NCBI GenBank assembly: GCA_001600415.1
Contig: BCJX01000014.1
Coordinates: 984,243 to 1,031,548, forward strand
Direction of reading: 5' to 3'
From: Pascua guehoae
Lineage: Eukaryota > Basidiomycota > Tremellomycetes > Trichosporonales > Trichosporonaceae
DNA: 47,306 bases
Each line of letters begins with the position of its first letter. Position 1 is the stretch's first letter. Shown here in pieces: positions 11,190 to 21,911 of the stretch. The notes under the pieces were generated by a model, which did no database searches, was not told where the DNA came from, and saw only the letters and a program-made list of their open reading frames with translations. A program made the position numbers and the translations under genes.

Positions 11190-13126
11190 CAATTGGGCCT
11201 CGGCGCTAGTGGTGGCTAGTTTGATCTTGATGCCCTCGGCCCATACGTCTCCGCTAAACGCGGTCCGTGTTGCTTTGGGTCAAGTGTTGGCGCCTGGTGG
11301 CTTTGTGGCTTGAGGATCGTGGCGTGTGGATTCCAACCAGCGACAAGGTACAGCGACTACTGTAATCTCGCACTGGCTCTCGCACTCGTTTGTAAAACTG
11401 GTTGGCAGAGAGAGAGAGAGACCCAAGCGAGCAGTGGCGAACCGGGGACAGGTAAACAGGGTACGCTACCGCGCGGGGTTGTTGGGGGCGGTTGGCTGTT
11501 GGGGGGTGGCGTCGTCTGAAATTTGGCCCACAGAAGGGAGGGTCAGCCCGGTAGCAGCCACTCGACGGGGAGGCGCAGAGGCGGTGTAGCGATGACACCT
11601 ACCGGAGCCCGTTGTAAGAGAAGAGCAGAGTTGAGAATGTAGACGAGTGTATAGAACAAAGTAACAGTTGTTGGTAACCCAGATATTTGGCCTGCCTGTT
11701 CACGAGTACCAACACTACTGTACACGATGTGGCCTTTGTGGCCGTGTTGGCAGTGTGCTTTGCATGGCCAGACGGGAATGGAAAACTAGGAATCTGAACA
11801 TTAGAAGTGGCACAGATGCCGTAAACCCCGTCACGTCACGTCGCTCTATCCGTGCCTTGCACTGAACGCAACCACCCAACGAAAACGAGTGCCATCCAAG
11901 TTTTCATAAGGGTGCACGCACCCAAGCCGCGCAGACAAGCAGTACTGTAAGCAGGGGCAGCAGGATATCTGATGCCTCGCAAGCGATACTAGCCGCCACC
12001 ATCGCTAACTATCAGGGTTTGGGCATAGCATGGCAAGGCATGGATGGCAAGGCGCCGTTGAGGGCCATCTGGCAGGATTATGAGACGACGCCACCAAAGG
12101 ATGATTCTACCCGAACTGTACCCTGACCCAAAGTCGTACTCTTTGCACCCCACATCGTGTGGTTTGGGACATCTCGTCATTGAATTGATCCCACGGCATC
12201 TCCCCCTTTCCATTCTCGGATCGAGGAATGCTGCCACAACCTTGAACAGCCACGCGCGCGACAGTTTGACAGGACCAGATCATGTACGCTTATGACTAGC
12301 CTGTCGTTCCCGGGTCTTTGCAGACTAACAATCTCTCATGTATGTACTAGCCACAAAACTAAAGTGTGGAGACGACCCGCTAGCTTGCCCCACAGCAATG
12401 GTGACTTTTGCACTAAGACAGCCAGGGGCCTTTGCGTCGAATGGTCGTCTGCAACATCCGATCCCCTCTCGCTGCCGAACATTTTGCAGATGTGTCTCCA
12501 CGGCGCCCCCACATGAACCTGGGGGAGCCGAAGAAGAAGACGCTCCCGCGGCCCGCGCTCGCACCGCCTAGCTGGCCAGTGTGGCCAGACTTGATAAACA
12601 CGAGGCCTGTGCCCAAAGGAGGGCGAGGACGACAAAATTGGTGGCATTGGTGGTGGCGATGGGGGGCGATGGTGGCGATGGCCGTGGCATACGCGTTTCG
12701 CAGGCCACAGGCTTGCATGCTGGTCCGTGCTGGAAACATCATTGGCGTACGGTGGCGTGGCACAGATGTATCCAGAGATTCAGAGAACAGACAGCCAACG
12801 AGAAGAGCACAACTGCAGAGCGCCACACGCGCCTCGGCCGGCCCCATAACTGCATTGGGCTTTTCCGAAAGCTTGCCTGTTCGTTCGGGTTGCATGGTTG
12901 CATGGTTGCGGCGCGCGCACCATGTGGGTTTTGCGGAATGTTCAACGCGCAACAAGCGCTGATGCGTGGTTGTGGTGGTGGTGGTGGCGGCGTGGCGCCA
13001 TCCCAGGCAACGGGCCATGTGGGTGTGTGCGGTATGCGGTACACTAGGCGACGAGCATTCCAAGCAATCGAAGCCAAGTGGCCAAGTCGACAATGATGTG
13101 ACCGAAAACAAAGTGCCGGCGGCATG

Positions 13127-13168
13127 ACGCAGGAAATACGACGCAGGAAATACGACGCAGGAAATACG
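13127..13168. repeat. Three perfect copies of a 14-bp unit
   Basis: The unit acgcaggaaatacg is repeated three times without a mismatch in a non-coding stretch. It is an ordinary minisatellite with no visible function. Confidence 0.95.
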
Positions 13169-13935
13169 TGTGCAGGGCGTGGCATACGCAGGGGTGGTTT
13201 TCATTGCACGACCACTGGGTGACATGCACCGTGACAAGGCTATTGAGAACAAGGTTCGCATCCGCGGGCCGTGCAGTGGAAAACTTGGGTGCGGACGCGA
13301 CTCTTTTGTCGCGTTCTCGACGTGCCTGGGCTGCCTGCTGGGCCTGCTGGTTGGCAGATTACAGAGTGACACAGGGAGCGAGAGCGCACACAGTGACATG
13401 TCGTTCGCACTTGGATGCAAGCTAGGACAGCCGTGGCCATGTGGTCAGTGTCAGAGGTCGAGAATATTCGCAGCACGTCTCGGCTCTTGACACGCACCGA
13501 GACTGGTACCGTACAGTCCTTGGTTCCTTGGTACTCGCAACGCTGCGTGTGAGCACCCAACACCTCGCACTCACGCTCGCGCTCGCGCTCGCACTCCTCC
13601 CATGACGTTCACTCCTTGCCCCACCTCGCACCTGTCACTCACCGTCGCACCCTCGCAGTCCGATCCTGCACTCGCAGCCGTCCTCCAAGGCGCCGCGTTT
13701 CCCACGCGCGCATGCCGCACGCACCGAAATCGGTGCACAGTTAGTGACCGCACACCGGCGTGACAATACACCAACCGAGCCCTCGTTTCAAAGGACCGGT
13801 CAGGAACGGAGTCGTCCAAAAAAAAAACCGAGGTCGTCCTTTGGGTGCAGGAACAAGTCGACATACCCTGAAAGACGTTTGTGGCGCACACCGGGAAAAG
13901 GGCCGAAACGGACAACACACCTTTCAAGCCCACAC

Positions 13936-13967
13936 TTTTTTTTTTTCTTTCTTTCTTTCTTTCTTTT
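13936..13967. repeat. T-run and TTTC microsatellite
   Basis: A poly-T run passes into repeated ctttctttcttt. It is a plain low-complexity tract in non-coding DNA. Confidence 0.85.
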
Positions 13968-14860
13968 CAATGCCGACACAGCTCGATGGCCGAGGTGGTC
14001 CTTCGGGCATTGGCCCGAGACGCGCGGGACGCCGCGCGGCGAGATCTCCATGTATCTCGGACCTGGATGTCGGATCAGGATAAAGATAGCGGTGGCTGAA
14101 GTTTCCAAGACCAGGACACACATGTACACACCTGCCAAAAATGCGCCCGTATCCAGGAGAGTCTAAGCAGCATCGGGCCGCCTGAACGCCCCCCATACCT
14201 GACCAGACCTCTTTGCCGGCCACTATGACGACCGCGAGGTCCTCATCAGCGCAGCCGCTCGCACTCGGCTAAGCACCGGCTACTCGACGCGGCGAGCGAG
14301 GCGGAAGGTCATGCGCGATTCATGGGCTCGCTGACGATCTCCCAGACAATTCGCGCAATAATGGATGGATGCAGCGTTTGGCAACGACAGGGTTACTACC
14401 ATGACGTGTGCCGGGCCACGACGGGCCGCCCAAGAGCCCAGGACTGGCCAGTGGGAGGCTGATCCCATCTACTGTACCTTGATTTGCCAGGGAGTGCTCG
14501 AGGGCAGTTTGAAACTGTTCCAAGCGTGTTCTAGAAGACTACTCTCCTGATCTTTCAGGTGTTCACAGAGACAAAGTGGCGAGGAGCAGGGTTTGACGTT
14601 GACCTGCATGCAAGGTTGGCGGGAAGCTTGGCAATGCGGGTATCGGGCTATCGGCCGTACCAGCTTTGGTGACGTTTATATCCCGGGAGATGCGGACATG
14701 GGAGCAGGAGCGACAATCTGGCTTGAAAGAGATGGCCATATCGAAGCAGCATTGGAGCTTTTGCTCTGCTATTTCTTCGTGGTTGTCAGACACAGGCAGA
14801 CACTGCTTTGAAGCGCTGCGTCCTACATAGAGGCGAGTGTGCATCATCCTTGTCTGTCCT

Positions 14861-14930
14861 CTTGGCCAGGGAGGTTGCCTGTCTTGTTGGCGAGAAAGGT
14901 TGCCTGTCTTGCTGGCCAGAGAGGTAACCA
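14861..14930. repeat. Degenerate ~25-bp tandem repeat, three copies
   Basis: Three tandem units share the pattern cttg-tggc-aga-aggttgcctgt with substitutions. The best pair differ at a few bases. No gene overlaps it. Confidence 0.75.
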
Positions 14931-15341
14931 GGTGGCGCAGGCTATTGACCCGCAAGTGCGGACCTGCGCCGCACTTACAAGGGTAGGAACGCAGTCGGGT
15001 GTATGGAATTGTCCCTGGTCAAGTGAGTAACTAGTTGAGAACGGGGGTTGAGGCCTACCTACCATGCACAGACCTGAAACGCAACTGAACGGGCTTCATG
15101 CCGGATGGGAATGGTCGTGGTGGGGCTTGGCAGGCATCCCTTGGGTGTGCATTATGGAATATACTTGATTTCAAACCGCCACTGCAACTCTGCACTGGTG
15201 CTCACGGTCAGAGGAGAGTGGATAACCCCGCCTGTGAGGGTTCGTTCCCCAGGCAGACCAGCGTCGTTCTCGTGCCAAGGAGGTGGAGGCCAGCTGAACA
15301 AGTTTTCAACGGGCTGCAACTGAGACAGGTGGTGCAGGAAG

Positions 15342-15466
15342 CTCTCGAGATTGCCACTTTGAAGCTCGAGAATGCCATACAATGACACATATCTACATGC
15401 ACGGCCCTGGAGGTGCCAGAATGACGTTGTGCACGTGGGCCCAAGTTCAAAGTGGCAATCTAGAGA
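15342..15466. repeat. Inverted repeat, 16-bp perfect core arms
   Basis: The arm at 15348-15363 (agattgccactttgaa) is the exact reverse complement of 15446-15461. Outside the core the match continues imperfectly for several bases (CTCTCG against CTCT). The spacer is about 82 bp. It could be a relic foldback element. No TA or longer target duplication is clear. Confidence 0.7.
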
Positions 15467-16092
15467 CTTTTTTAGCACGACCAGTTCAGGAAGTGTACAG
15501 TAGTGGCAGTTGGCCGGATAATTAATTATCGGATTATTTGTGCGCAGTCGTCCTGTCGCTTCAGACTCGTGGCTTGGGATACCTGCGCCATCAACGACGT
15601 TGTGTCACCAGCCCCGGCTTGTCCTACAGACAGGTCTACATACCCAAACTGTGCCTCGAGGCGATACGTTCCTTGCCGGAACGATGAGTGTCTTGTGGGA
15701 TTTACTGGTTGGGGCAAGTTCAGGCACGTGGCCTGGGCTTGGCCTCCGGCCTCCAAGCGCGTACCCACGCGTTTGGATTCCAAGGTATAAATACTAGACA
15801 ACCGCCGTTGCCATCCCCTGCCTCGTCGTCGTCACGCTAGGTTAGGTCCACAGGAACGGCATGCAAGTGACTGACCGTCTCCTGACTGTCCTCGTGACTA
15901 ACGGACCAGCGAGTAGATGCACCGCCGCTCACCGCAACTGACAAAGGCCACTGTTGCCACTCCGTGCATTCTCGTTCTGCACATTGTTTCATGGCCCGTC
16001 TGTGCGGGCCGAGGTGACCATCCGGACACTGGATACTTGTTTCCCGCATCATTAGCTCTGTCGACGGCGGGAGTCCCAACGCAGCCCCTACC

Positions 16093-16847
16093 ATGTCGTC
16101 GGTATTCACGACGGTCACCCACGCGGGTGGGATTGCAACTCTTCCCCTACCGTTCACAACGGTCACCCAGACGGGCGGGATCGTCATGCCCCCCAGCGAT
16201 CCCACCCAGCCGCTGTTCACAACCGTCACTGTGGGGGCTGTAATGACCTCGGTGGGCGACATGCCAGGCGACAGCGACACTTCTTTATCGTCGTTGCCAC
16301 AGCCAACGGCCAAGAACAAGGCGCCCCAGGCCAAGACGGCCTCCTTCGCTATCTTCTTTTACGTGGTACGTTGGCCGCCGCTTACACACACCCCGGTCGT
16401 GTCCCAACAGTCCCATCTACTTACCACCTACTTCCCACTCCTCTTTGCAGCCAAGCTCACGCTCACCCACAGATCATTGCCGTCTTTGGCCTCTTGATCA
16501 TGTTTGCGATATTCTCCTTTTTCCGCTACAGACGCAAACCGCCCGAGGAGCGGCCGGCCCTGATAAAGAAGATGGAGGCGCGCTTCCCCGGCCGACGCTT
16601 TGTCGACTCACGCCCGCCCGATGCTCGACGGCTGCACGAGGATGAGATGCAGCAGTGGCACCAGGGTGGCGTTTCGGACGTTTCGGACCGTTCGTCCAAG
16701 CGCATGTCGCAGCTCCAGTGGGAGCTTCCGCCCAGCAAGCCGCTCGACATGGAGCCGGACCAGCCAAGGGCCGGACCAGGGCCAAGTACCGTTGCTGGGT
16801 GGAGTAGGAGTAGCGGGTCGGACACGAGTGTGCCGTATATACGGTAA
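16093..16847 (+). CDS. Single-pass membrane protein, Thr-rich ectodomain
   Basis: Two exons (16093-16365 and 16473-16847) join in phase 0 to encode 215 aa. The donor is GTACGT and the acceptor ACCCACAG. The N-terminal 75 residues contain FTTVT three times (about residues 5, 21 and 42) in a Thr/Gly/Pro-rich segment that would suit O-glycosylation. One hydrophobic helix spans the splice junction (about 81-105: SFAIFFYV then IIAVFGLLIMFAIFSFF), followed by basic residues RYRRK. The C-terminal 100 residues are polar and end PYIR. There is no cleavable signal peptide, so it is probably an N-out type III protein at a surface or secretory membrane (inference). I do not recognise a family. The start has a good context (ccATGt). 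Confidence 0.75.
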
Positions 16848-16955
16848 ATGGACTGTATTTATTATATAAAGCGAAGATGCTCGAGATACACCATGTGTAA
16901 GCTGCGTGGTTTCCCCATGGCCAGCTACTGCGGGGGGAAGGAGATCGAAGGATTG

Positions 16956-16973
16956 TGTGTGTGTGTGTGTGTG
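16956..16973. repeat. (TG)n microsatellite
   Basis: About nine TG repeats in non-coding sequence just downstream of the Thr-rich membrane-protein gene. Confidence 0.85.
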
Positions 16974-17443
16974 TGGGGTGGCGTTGAGTGGGGGTGGAGT
17001 GGGGGAGGAGACCTGAGATGACAGTGTGGGTCTGTGTTGAATTTCTCCAGCACCATGCAAATTCTTTGGCTTTTTCTTTTGCACGGTTCGGTTTCATTCT
17101 GAAGAGATGCTATGTATGTATGTGTTGTCGGCCCCATATCAGGGCTGTGTACATGCCACCCTTTGTTGGCTCGGGAAAAGTAGTGGGGCTTTGGCCATGT
17201 CCTTGAGCTGCCCTGGCGACAGCCCGTCCAGCGGTTTCGACAAGCTATCATTCCACATGCTTTGGAACCAATTCCCGCGCCCAGTTGACCGTGGGTGTAG
17301 ACTCACAAGCTGAGCTTTGAAACCTGTGCAGCCTCATGGCAGGCAGAATGCCACATTGGCGGACCCGCCGACCGCCGACCCCACCCGCTCGTCGCTGTGG
17401 TGGGCGACCACAAGGGCTGGGTCGTGCACGGTTCGGTGAGCTA

Positions 17444-17582
17444 CAGTATCTGACAAAAAGGTTTGTGATGGGCGCAGGGTGACACTGTCTCTCTCTCTGC
17501 CCAGCTCGTAATCCCAGCAGAGGTAAAGAGCTGCATGCCCCGGCATCCCTGCGCCCATCACGAACCTTTTTGTCAGATACTG
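17444..17582. mobile_element. MITE-like foldback element, copy 1 (139 bp, TA-flanked)
   Basis: Terminal inverted repeats of about 35 bp start CAGTATCTGACAAAAAGG and match with one mismatch. TA dinucleotides flank both ends (17442-17443 and 17583-17584), the duplication typical of Tc1/mariner insertions. It contains no open frame for a transposase. Copy 2, 180 bp away, is also exactly 139 bp and shares the inner sequences GCAGGGTGA and CGGCATCCCTGCGCC. The mariner-type assignment is inferred from TA flanks and small size. Confidence 0.75.
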
Positions 17583-17764
17583 TACGTAGGAGGCTGCTTT
17601 GTTGTCACGTGCACGCTGCACGCGCGAGGTGACACTCACAACTTGTACGGGCGGCCGTGGAGAGTGAGCGATGCACAGGTCACATGAGTCAAGGCACAAC
17701 CTCGCCTGTCGGTTCGTGTTGAGCGGTCGAGGCCAAGGACTCCTGTCTTTCTCCATCACCAGTA

Positions 17765-17903
17765 GAGCCTCCGTCAAAAAGGTCCATTAAGTGACGCAGG
17801 GTGATACTTGTCTCGTGCTGCCGAATGCTCATGTCAGCAGCACCTCGGAGCGGCATGCCTCGGCATCCCTGCGCCGCTTAACCGACCTTTTTGACAGAGG
17901 CTG
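17765..17903. mobile_element. MITE-like foldback element, copy 2 (139 bp, TA-flanked)
   Basis: This element has the same length and architecture as copy 1. Its arms are about 38 bp with roughly six mismatches and contain GTCAAAAAGGT and CGCAGGG. TA lies at 17763-17764 and 17904-17905. The left terminal base is G where copy 1 has C, a likely point mutation. Greater arm divergence than in copy 1 suggests an older insertion. Confidence 0.72.
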
Positions 17904-18679
17904 TACAAGCTGTACCACTCCTGTACAGCACAGCTGTGCAGCGGCGCAGGAGGCAATCTGGGCGGCACGGCGCACAGACCAACAGCCAGGGTTTCAGTGG
18001 CGCAAGTGGCGGTCCCAACTTTGGAGCGACTGATCAACACTCACACTCTCTCGTACCAATAATGTAATGTCATCCCTGGCAAACAGGTGCCCAATGCGTG
18101 GTTAATATTGACCATTGTGCATTGTACATTGTACCACTCCCCCCCCCCACCCCCTACCCCACCTCCAACATCGCCGGGACTTCAGCATGGCCGCCCTCGA
18201 AATGGTGCGTGTAAGCTGCCCCTCCACCAACCTTGAATGTTTGATCGGTTGGACGGCAGGTGTTAGACAAGGGCGAATGGCGTTTGGTGGCCCGGGGCCG
18301 TCCTCAGCTGAGTGCGCTTTGACCAAACCCCCCCCCCGTTTGCTTCTGGCGACGGGGCAGTGTAAGAGTTTCACGAGGGTTGCCAAGACATGAGCTTTGG
18401 GATCAGATCAGACCCCGACTTGGTCGAGCTGGGGCCGTGATACACAAGAACAGAGCTACAACGTCCGGCAGTGTGCTCACTCACTCCACTCATGGCATTC
18501 CGACCAGGTACCGCATTGCTCTTGGCAACGCACGGGCCTCGAGGTTCGCCAGTCGTTCACCGCATGACACATAAAGGTCGACGCCTGCCTGTCCCTCTTG
18601 TCTTTTGTCACTCTCCCACCTTGCCATTTGCCTGGGACAACGGTCCACGCCGACGACGCCGAACAACGGTTAGGCCAAC

Positions 18680-20429
18680 ATGGCATTCAAGGAGTGGATC
18701 ACATTTGCCCCCACCCGCCGCGTGAGTGTCCACTCATGGAGACCGCTAATGCTGTGTACAGTTCCCTTTCGGTCGGTGGTTCCGGGTCTTCACTCTCATC
18801 TACCTCTTTGTCATCTTCGCCGGCCTCCTTGCTGGCTCATGTACGTCTGTCATACATATGGCTCAAGCCCAACCCTCAGCCTCATACGAACCACATACCC
18901 TCTGTGCTGACGGTTCCGCAGTGTTGACTGTGGCTTGGGAGACAATCGCTGTATCCCGTGACGACTTTAACGCCACCGACAGCTTCTGGGGCCACTACTT
19001 TGACCAGTACACCGGGAACGGAAAAGGCCGATGCAAACCAATCGAGTGAGTATGCCTTCCACTCGCCCACCTATACAAGTCCTTGGGATCGATGCCGCTA
19101 AGCGTGTCGCTTAAATGTACACACACTGCGCACACCGCACACTCCCCCCCCCCCCCCCCACCACACACACACACATTTCCCTCCCCCATAATCCCTTGTC
19201 CAAAGTGTTTACCAGGCCTAGGGTGCGACTGAATGACGAGTTTTACACGACCAACGGCATTTTCAGATGGACCGTCGCCGAAATCAACTACGGCAATGGC
19301 TCCACACCGCGCCACAACTCTAAATTGGCCGAGTACTCTGGACAGTTTCTCGATAACAGTATGATCGAGTCCGTGGCCTTTCAACACTACTATTCAACCT
19401 ATGTTACAAACGTTCAGGTGGGTAGACAAACATGTAAACGTGTTAACGAAAAGATCTGGGCAAGATATTATCCGACCGGAGACGACTCGTACTTGAGCCT
19501 CATGACTAGCTTCACCCTTGGCGATGTCATGGATGCCCGGCCCGCCATCGACTCTGGGGTGTCTGAAAATGCTGCCAAGGCTCAAAGCCTGTTCATGGGC
19601 CTGACGGCACACCCCCTTCAACTCCTCGACCTGTATTTGGTGACCGACCCCCTGAACAATACCCAGCGCATGAAATCAAAGGCCGAGCACACCTCATTTT
19701 TTATGCAGCCTTCCGCGTACGGATTCGAAGACTCCAAGTTGTGTACCAGGTGAGCCCCTCAGCCTGATACGGCCGTGGTAATCTCTGGCTGCCTTTTGAC
19801 ACCCTTTCAGTGAGCCTCCTCGGGGTGCATGCGAAAACCAGGAGGTGTATTTCTTGCAAGCTGGCCGGGTCAGACTGGTCCAACGTAAGGACATTGCGAA
19901 ATGACCCAGGCTTACAATAACCTAGAGGACGGCACCGCCCACTTGAAAACCCCCCGCGAGGTAATGACGAATCAATGGGATCATGGTTTCAACTATGTGC
20001 TCTATTCTGCCGCAAAGTATGACCTTGGGCATTGGTGGCGGTCAAATGCCATGTCGAATGCGACTGCTTGGCCGTTGTACGGGATTACACTCGACAACGA
20101 GTACTATCCAACGCTCCCCCCTGCCCCCCCGGCTAGATTCCACACCCCTTACCTGTGCACGTTCCGCGTCCTCAAGGCCCCGTTCAACCTCGTCTTCTCT
20201 GTGGTCACCTCGATGTCGACCCTGATTGTATGTCTACACCCATTATTCGCTCACCATTCGCTGACCAGTTCCCCAGGTCGCGCTGTGGAGACTCTATGTA
20301 CTCATCTGGAAGTTGATTGGGCCCAAACTCGACAAGACGTACGGCGATTATATCAACCCCTACGACAAGCTCGACGACGATTTTGAGTTGAATAAGAAAG
20401 CCTATGCCAATGTCGCCAGGGGAGGATAA
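18680..20429 (+). CDS. Conserved-looking fungal membrane protein, unknown function
   Basis: Seven exons (18680-18721, 18762-18840, 18922-19045, 19216-19749, 19811-19844, 19910-20227, 20277-20429) give 1284 nt, 427 aa. The first intron is only 40 nt. An N-terminal helix (about residues 22-40, FTLIYLFVIFAGLLAGS) follows the basic-aromatic start FKEWITFAPTRRFPFGRWF. A second hydrophobic stretch lies near 350-385 (APFNLVFSVVTSM then LIVALWRLYVLIW). The large middle segment carries N-x-S/T sites and four or more Cys, so it probably faces the lumen or exterior. The tail (NPYDKLDDDFELNKKAY) is acidic. I do not recognise a named family. The junction between exons 5 and 6 (donor GAG/GTGTAT) was chosen because it keeps phase and avoids a stop. 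It is the least certain join. Confidence 0.8.
19144..19159. repeat. C16 homopolymer in intron 3 of the membrane-protein gene
   Basis: Sixteen consecutive C followed by a short CA tract, inside the 170-nt intron 19046-19215. Confidence 0.9.
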
Positions 20430-21323
20430 CTCGCGAATCGGCTCGCAGCGACTCGGACTTTGTACCCGATGCGATGGGAGCGTCCCCCGCTTTTTTATTT
20501 TTATTTTTATTTTTATTTTTTCTTTCTCTTCCCATATAATGTTGACTCTGTTGGCTGGTCGGCCGACGGGCAAGAATGAACATGAGAACTTTTCCCAGAG
20601 CTGTCTCAGGTTGCCAACCAGTTGCATGGTCACGCTTCGCGATATCAGACACGATAAATGATTGACAGTGCGTGGGGGCATGATACTGTATCCACCCGGT
20701 GGAATATGAAGGGAGCCATTCTATAATATACATGAACAGTGGGAGTTAACCATGTGGCTAGAATTAAATAATCCTCCCACTTAAAAAAACGAGCACAGAG
20801 AGGCGAGTTAACCACGAGGTCTCGAGGCAGCAAAGGAAGCAAGTCCTTCTTCCGCTGCTTAACCCACTAGTAGTGCATAATATTGCAGTAGCTCCATGTC
20901 TAGCCCTCGCTGCTACGTACAACGTTATTGGGACCTCTGCGCTAGACTTGATCCCTGTTGCACCGTAGTGGTGGCGCGGTCCTTTGGAAACTGATGCACA
21001 TCTGCACGACTGGCAGAATGCCACACTCTCCGCAGCAAGCGCCAGCAAGCAGCCGCTCACCAGCGCAAGAAATTTGATTCCGCGTCCCGGGGGTCAAAGT
21101 GCCACAAAACGTGGCCGGGATTTGGTCCCTCTGGCTCGCGACTGCCAAACGCCGTTGGCCCGTAAATTTGCTTCCGCCCCCGCCCGCCGTAGCGACCTCG
21201 CAACCTGGGTCGGCGAGTTTGTGGTGGTGGATGGGCGGCGGCACACGTCCAAAGACTTTTGTGCGTGTCCAAGGTTGCCTTCTTCTTCACTCTTCAAGTC
21301 TCACCACCCAAAAGACCGCCACG
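20430..21323. other. Intergenic, 0.9 kb, RPS14 upstream
   Basis: Contains a TTTTTA microsatellite at about 20493-20520 and a small inverted repeat (agtgggag at about 20738 and ctcccact at about 20773). The right part should be the RPS14 promoter. I could not identify a canonical ribosomal-protein promoter element with confidence. Confidence 0.5.
20493..20522. repeat. (TTTTTA)n microsatellite
   Basis: Five or so copies of a T-rich hexamer, just downstream of the membrane-protein stop at 20427-20429. It may lie in that gene's 3' region. Confidence 0.85.
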
Positions 21324-21911
21324 ATGCCCCCCAAGAAGGTCCGCGCTCCCCAGGAGGCCGCTGTTTCGCTCGGCCCCAACGTCGCCGAGGGCGAGAACGT
21401 CTTTGGCGTTGCCCACATCTTCGCGTCGTGAGTAGGAGCCCAGCCTGCCGGTGCGCAGGCGAAGATGTGTGCAGGTTTTAGCGGTCGAGAAATGGTGCAG
21501 AACAACCTGCAAACATGCACACATCGGCGTACCTGGAGAGAGCCCGACTAACCATGCCTCAGGTTCAACGACACGTTCGTCCACGTCACCGACCTTTCGG
21601 GCAAGGAGACCATCTCGCGTGTCACTGGTGGCATGAAGGTCAAGGCCGACCGTGACGAGTCGTCGCCCTACGCCGCCATGCTTGCTGCCCAGGACGTTGC
21701 CGCCAAGTGCAAGGAGGTTGGCATTACTGCCCTCCACGTCAAGCTCCGCGCGACCGGCGGTACCGGCACCAAGCAGCCCGGCCCCGGTGGCCAGGCCGCC
21801 CTCCGCGCCCTCGCCCGTGCCGGCATGCGCATTGGCCGCATCGAGGACGTTACCCCCGTCCCCTCGGACTCGACCCGCCGCAAGGGTGGTCGCCGTGGTC
21901 GCCGTCTCTGA
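21324..21911 (+). CDS. RPS14: 40S ribosomal protein S14 (uS11)
   Basis: This small-subunit protein sits on the platform of the 40S subunit and is essential for 18S rRNA maturation. Two exons (21324-21427 and 21563-21911) encode 150 aa, the normal eukaryotic length. The phase-2 join restores a Ser codon (TC/G) and reads through [13 protein letters not shown]. The highly conserved core [18 protein letters not shown], the [20 protein letters not shown] segment and the basic C-terminal KGGRRGRRL are all present. Codons are strongly GC-ending, as expected of a highly expressed gene. The single intron, 135 nt, contains a notable hairpin (see findings). No second copy is visible in the window. Confidence 0.98.
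21464..21525 (+). promoter_or_regulatory. Candidate hairpin in RPS14 intron
   Basis: GATGTGTGCA at 21464-21473 pairs perfectly with TGCACACATC at 21516-21525. Next to it GGTT (21474-21477) can pair with AACC (21504-21507) across an asymmetric bulge. A second small hairpin lies at 21444-21458. Rps14 represses its own splicing by binding an intronic structure in yeast, so a regulatory role is plausible but unproven here. Confidence 0.4.

Larger units (their letters stand above)
10460..16092. other. 5.6-kb gene-poor region
   Basis: I found no gene I can support. Long open frames exist on both strands at 12413-13420, but composition and lack of motifs argue that they are chance. The region contains a 16-G run (11174-11189), GA dinucleotide runs (11101-11113, 11408-11421), a triplicated 14-mer (13127-13168), a CTTT microsatellite near 13935-13968, a degenerate 25-bp triple repeat (14861-14930) and an inverted repeat at 15342-15466. 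Confidence 0.5.
16848..18679. other. 1.8-kb intergenic region with two inverted-repeat elements
   Basis: No gene is supportable. The region contains a TG dinucleotide tract (16956-16973) and two related 139-bp foldback elements at 17444-17582 and 17765-17903, listed separately. The last few hundred bases should hold the promoter of the membrane-protein gene starting at 18680. Confidence 0.5.

Noticed and set aside
12413..13420. 335-residue open frame on the minus strand
   Set aside because: GC-rich sequence leaves several overlapping open frames here on both strands. The translation is Cys/His/Pro/Arg-rich with a poly-Thr run, and shows no motif, membrane helix or splice support. I judge it to be chance.
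19418..19480. Intron after CAG at 19417 in the membrane-protein gene (GTGGGT)
   Set aside because: The frame stays open and coding-like through this point, so no splice is needed.
21428..21562. snoRNA hosted in the RPS14 intron
   Set aside because: No box C (RTGATGA) with a matching box D (CTGA), and no clear H/ACA boxes; only a hairpin is supportable.
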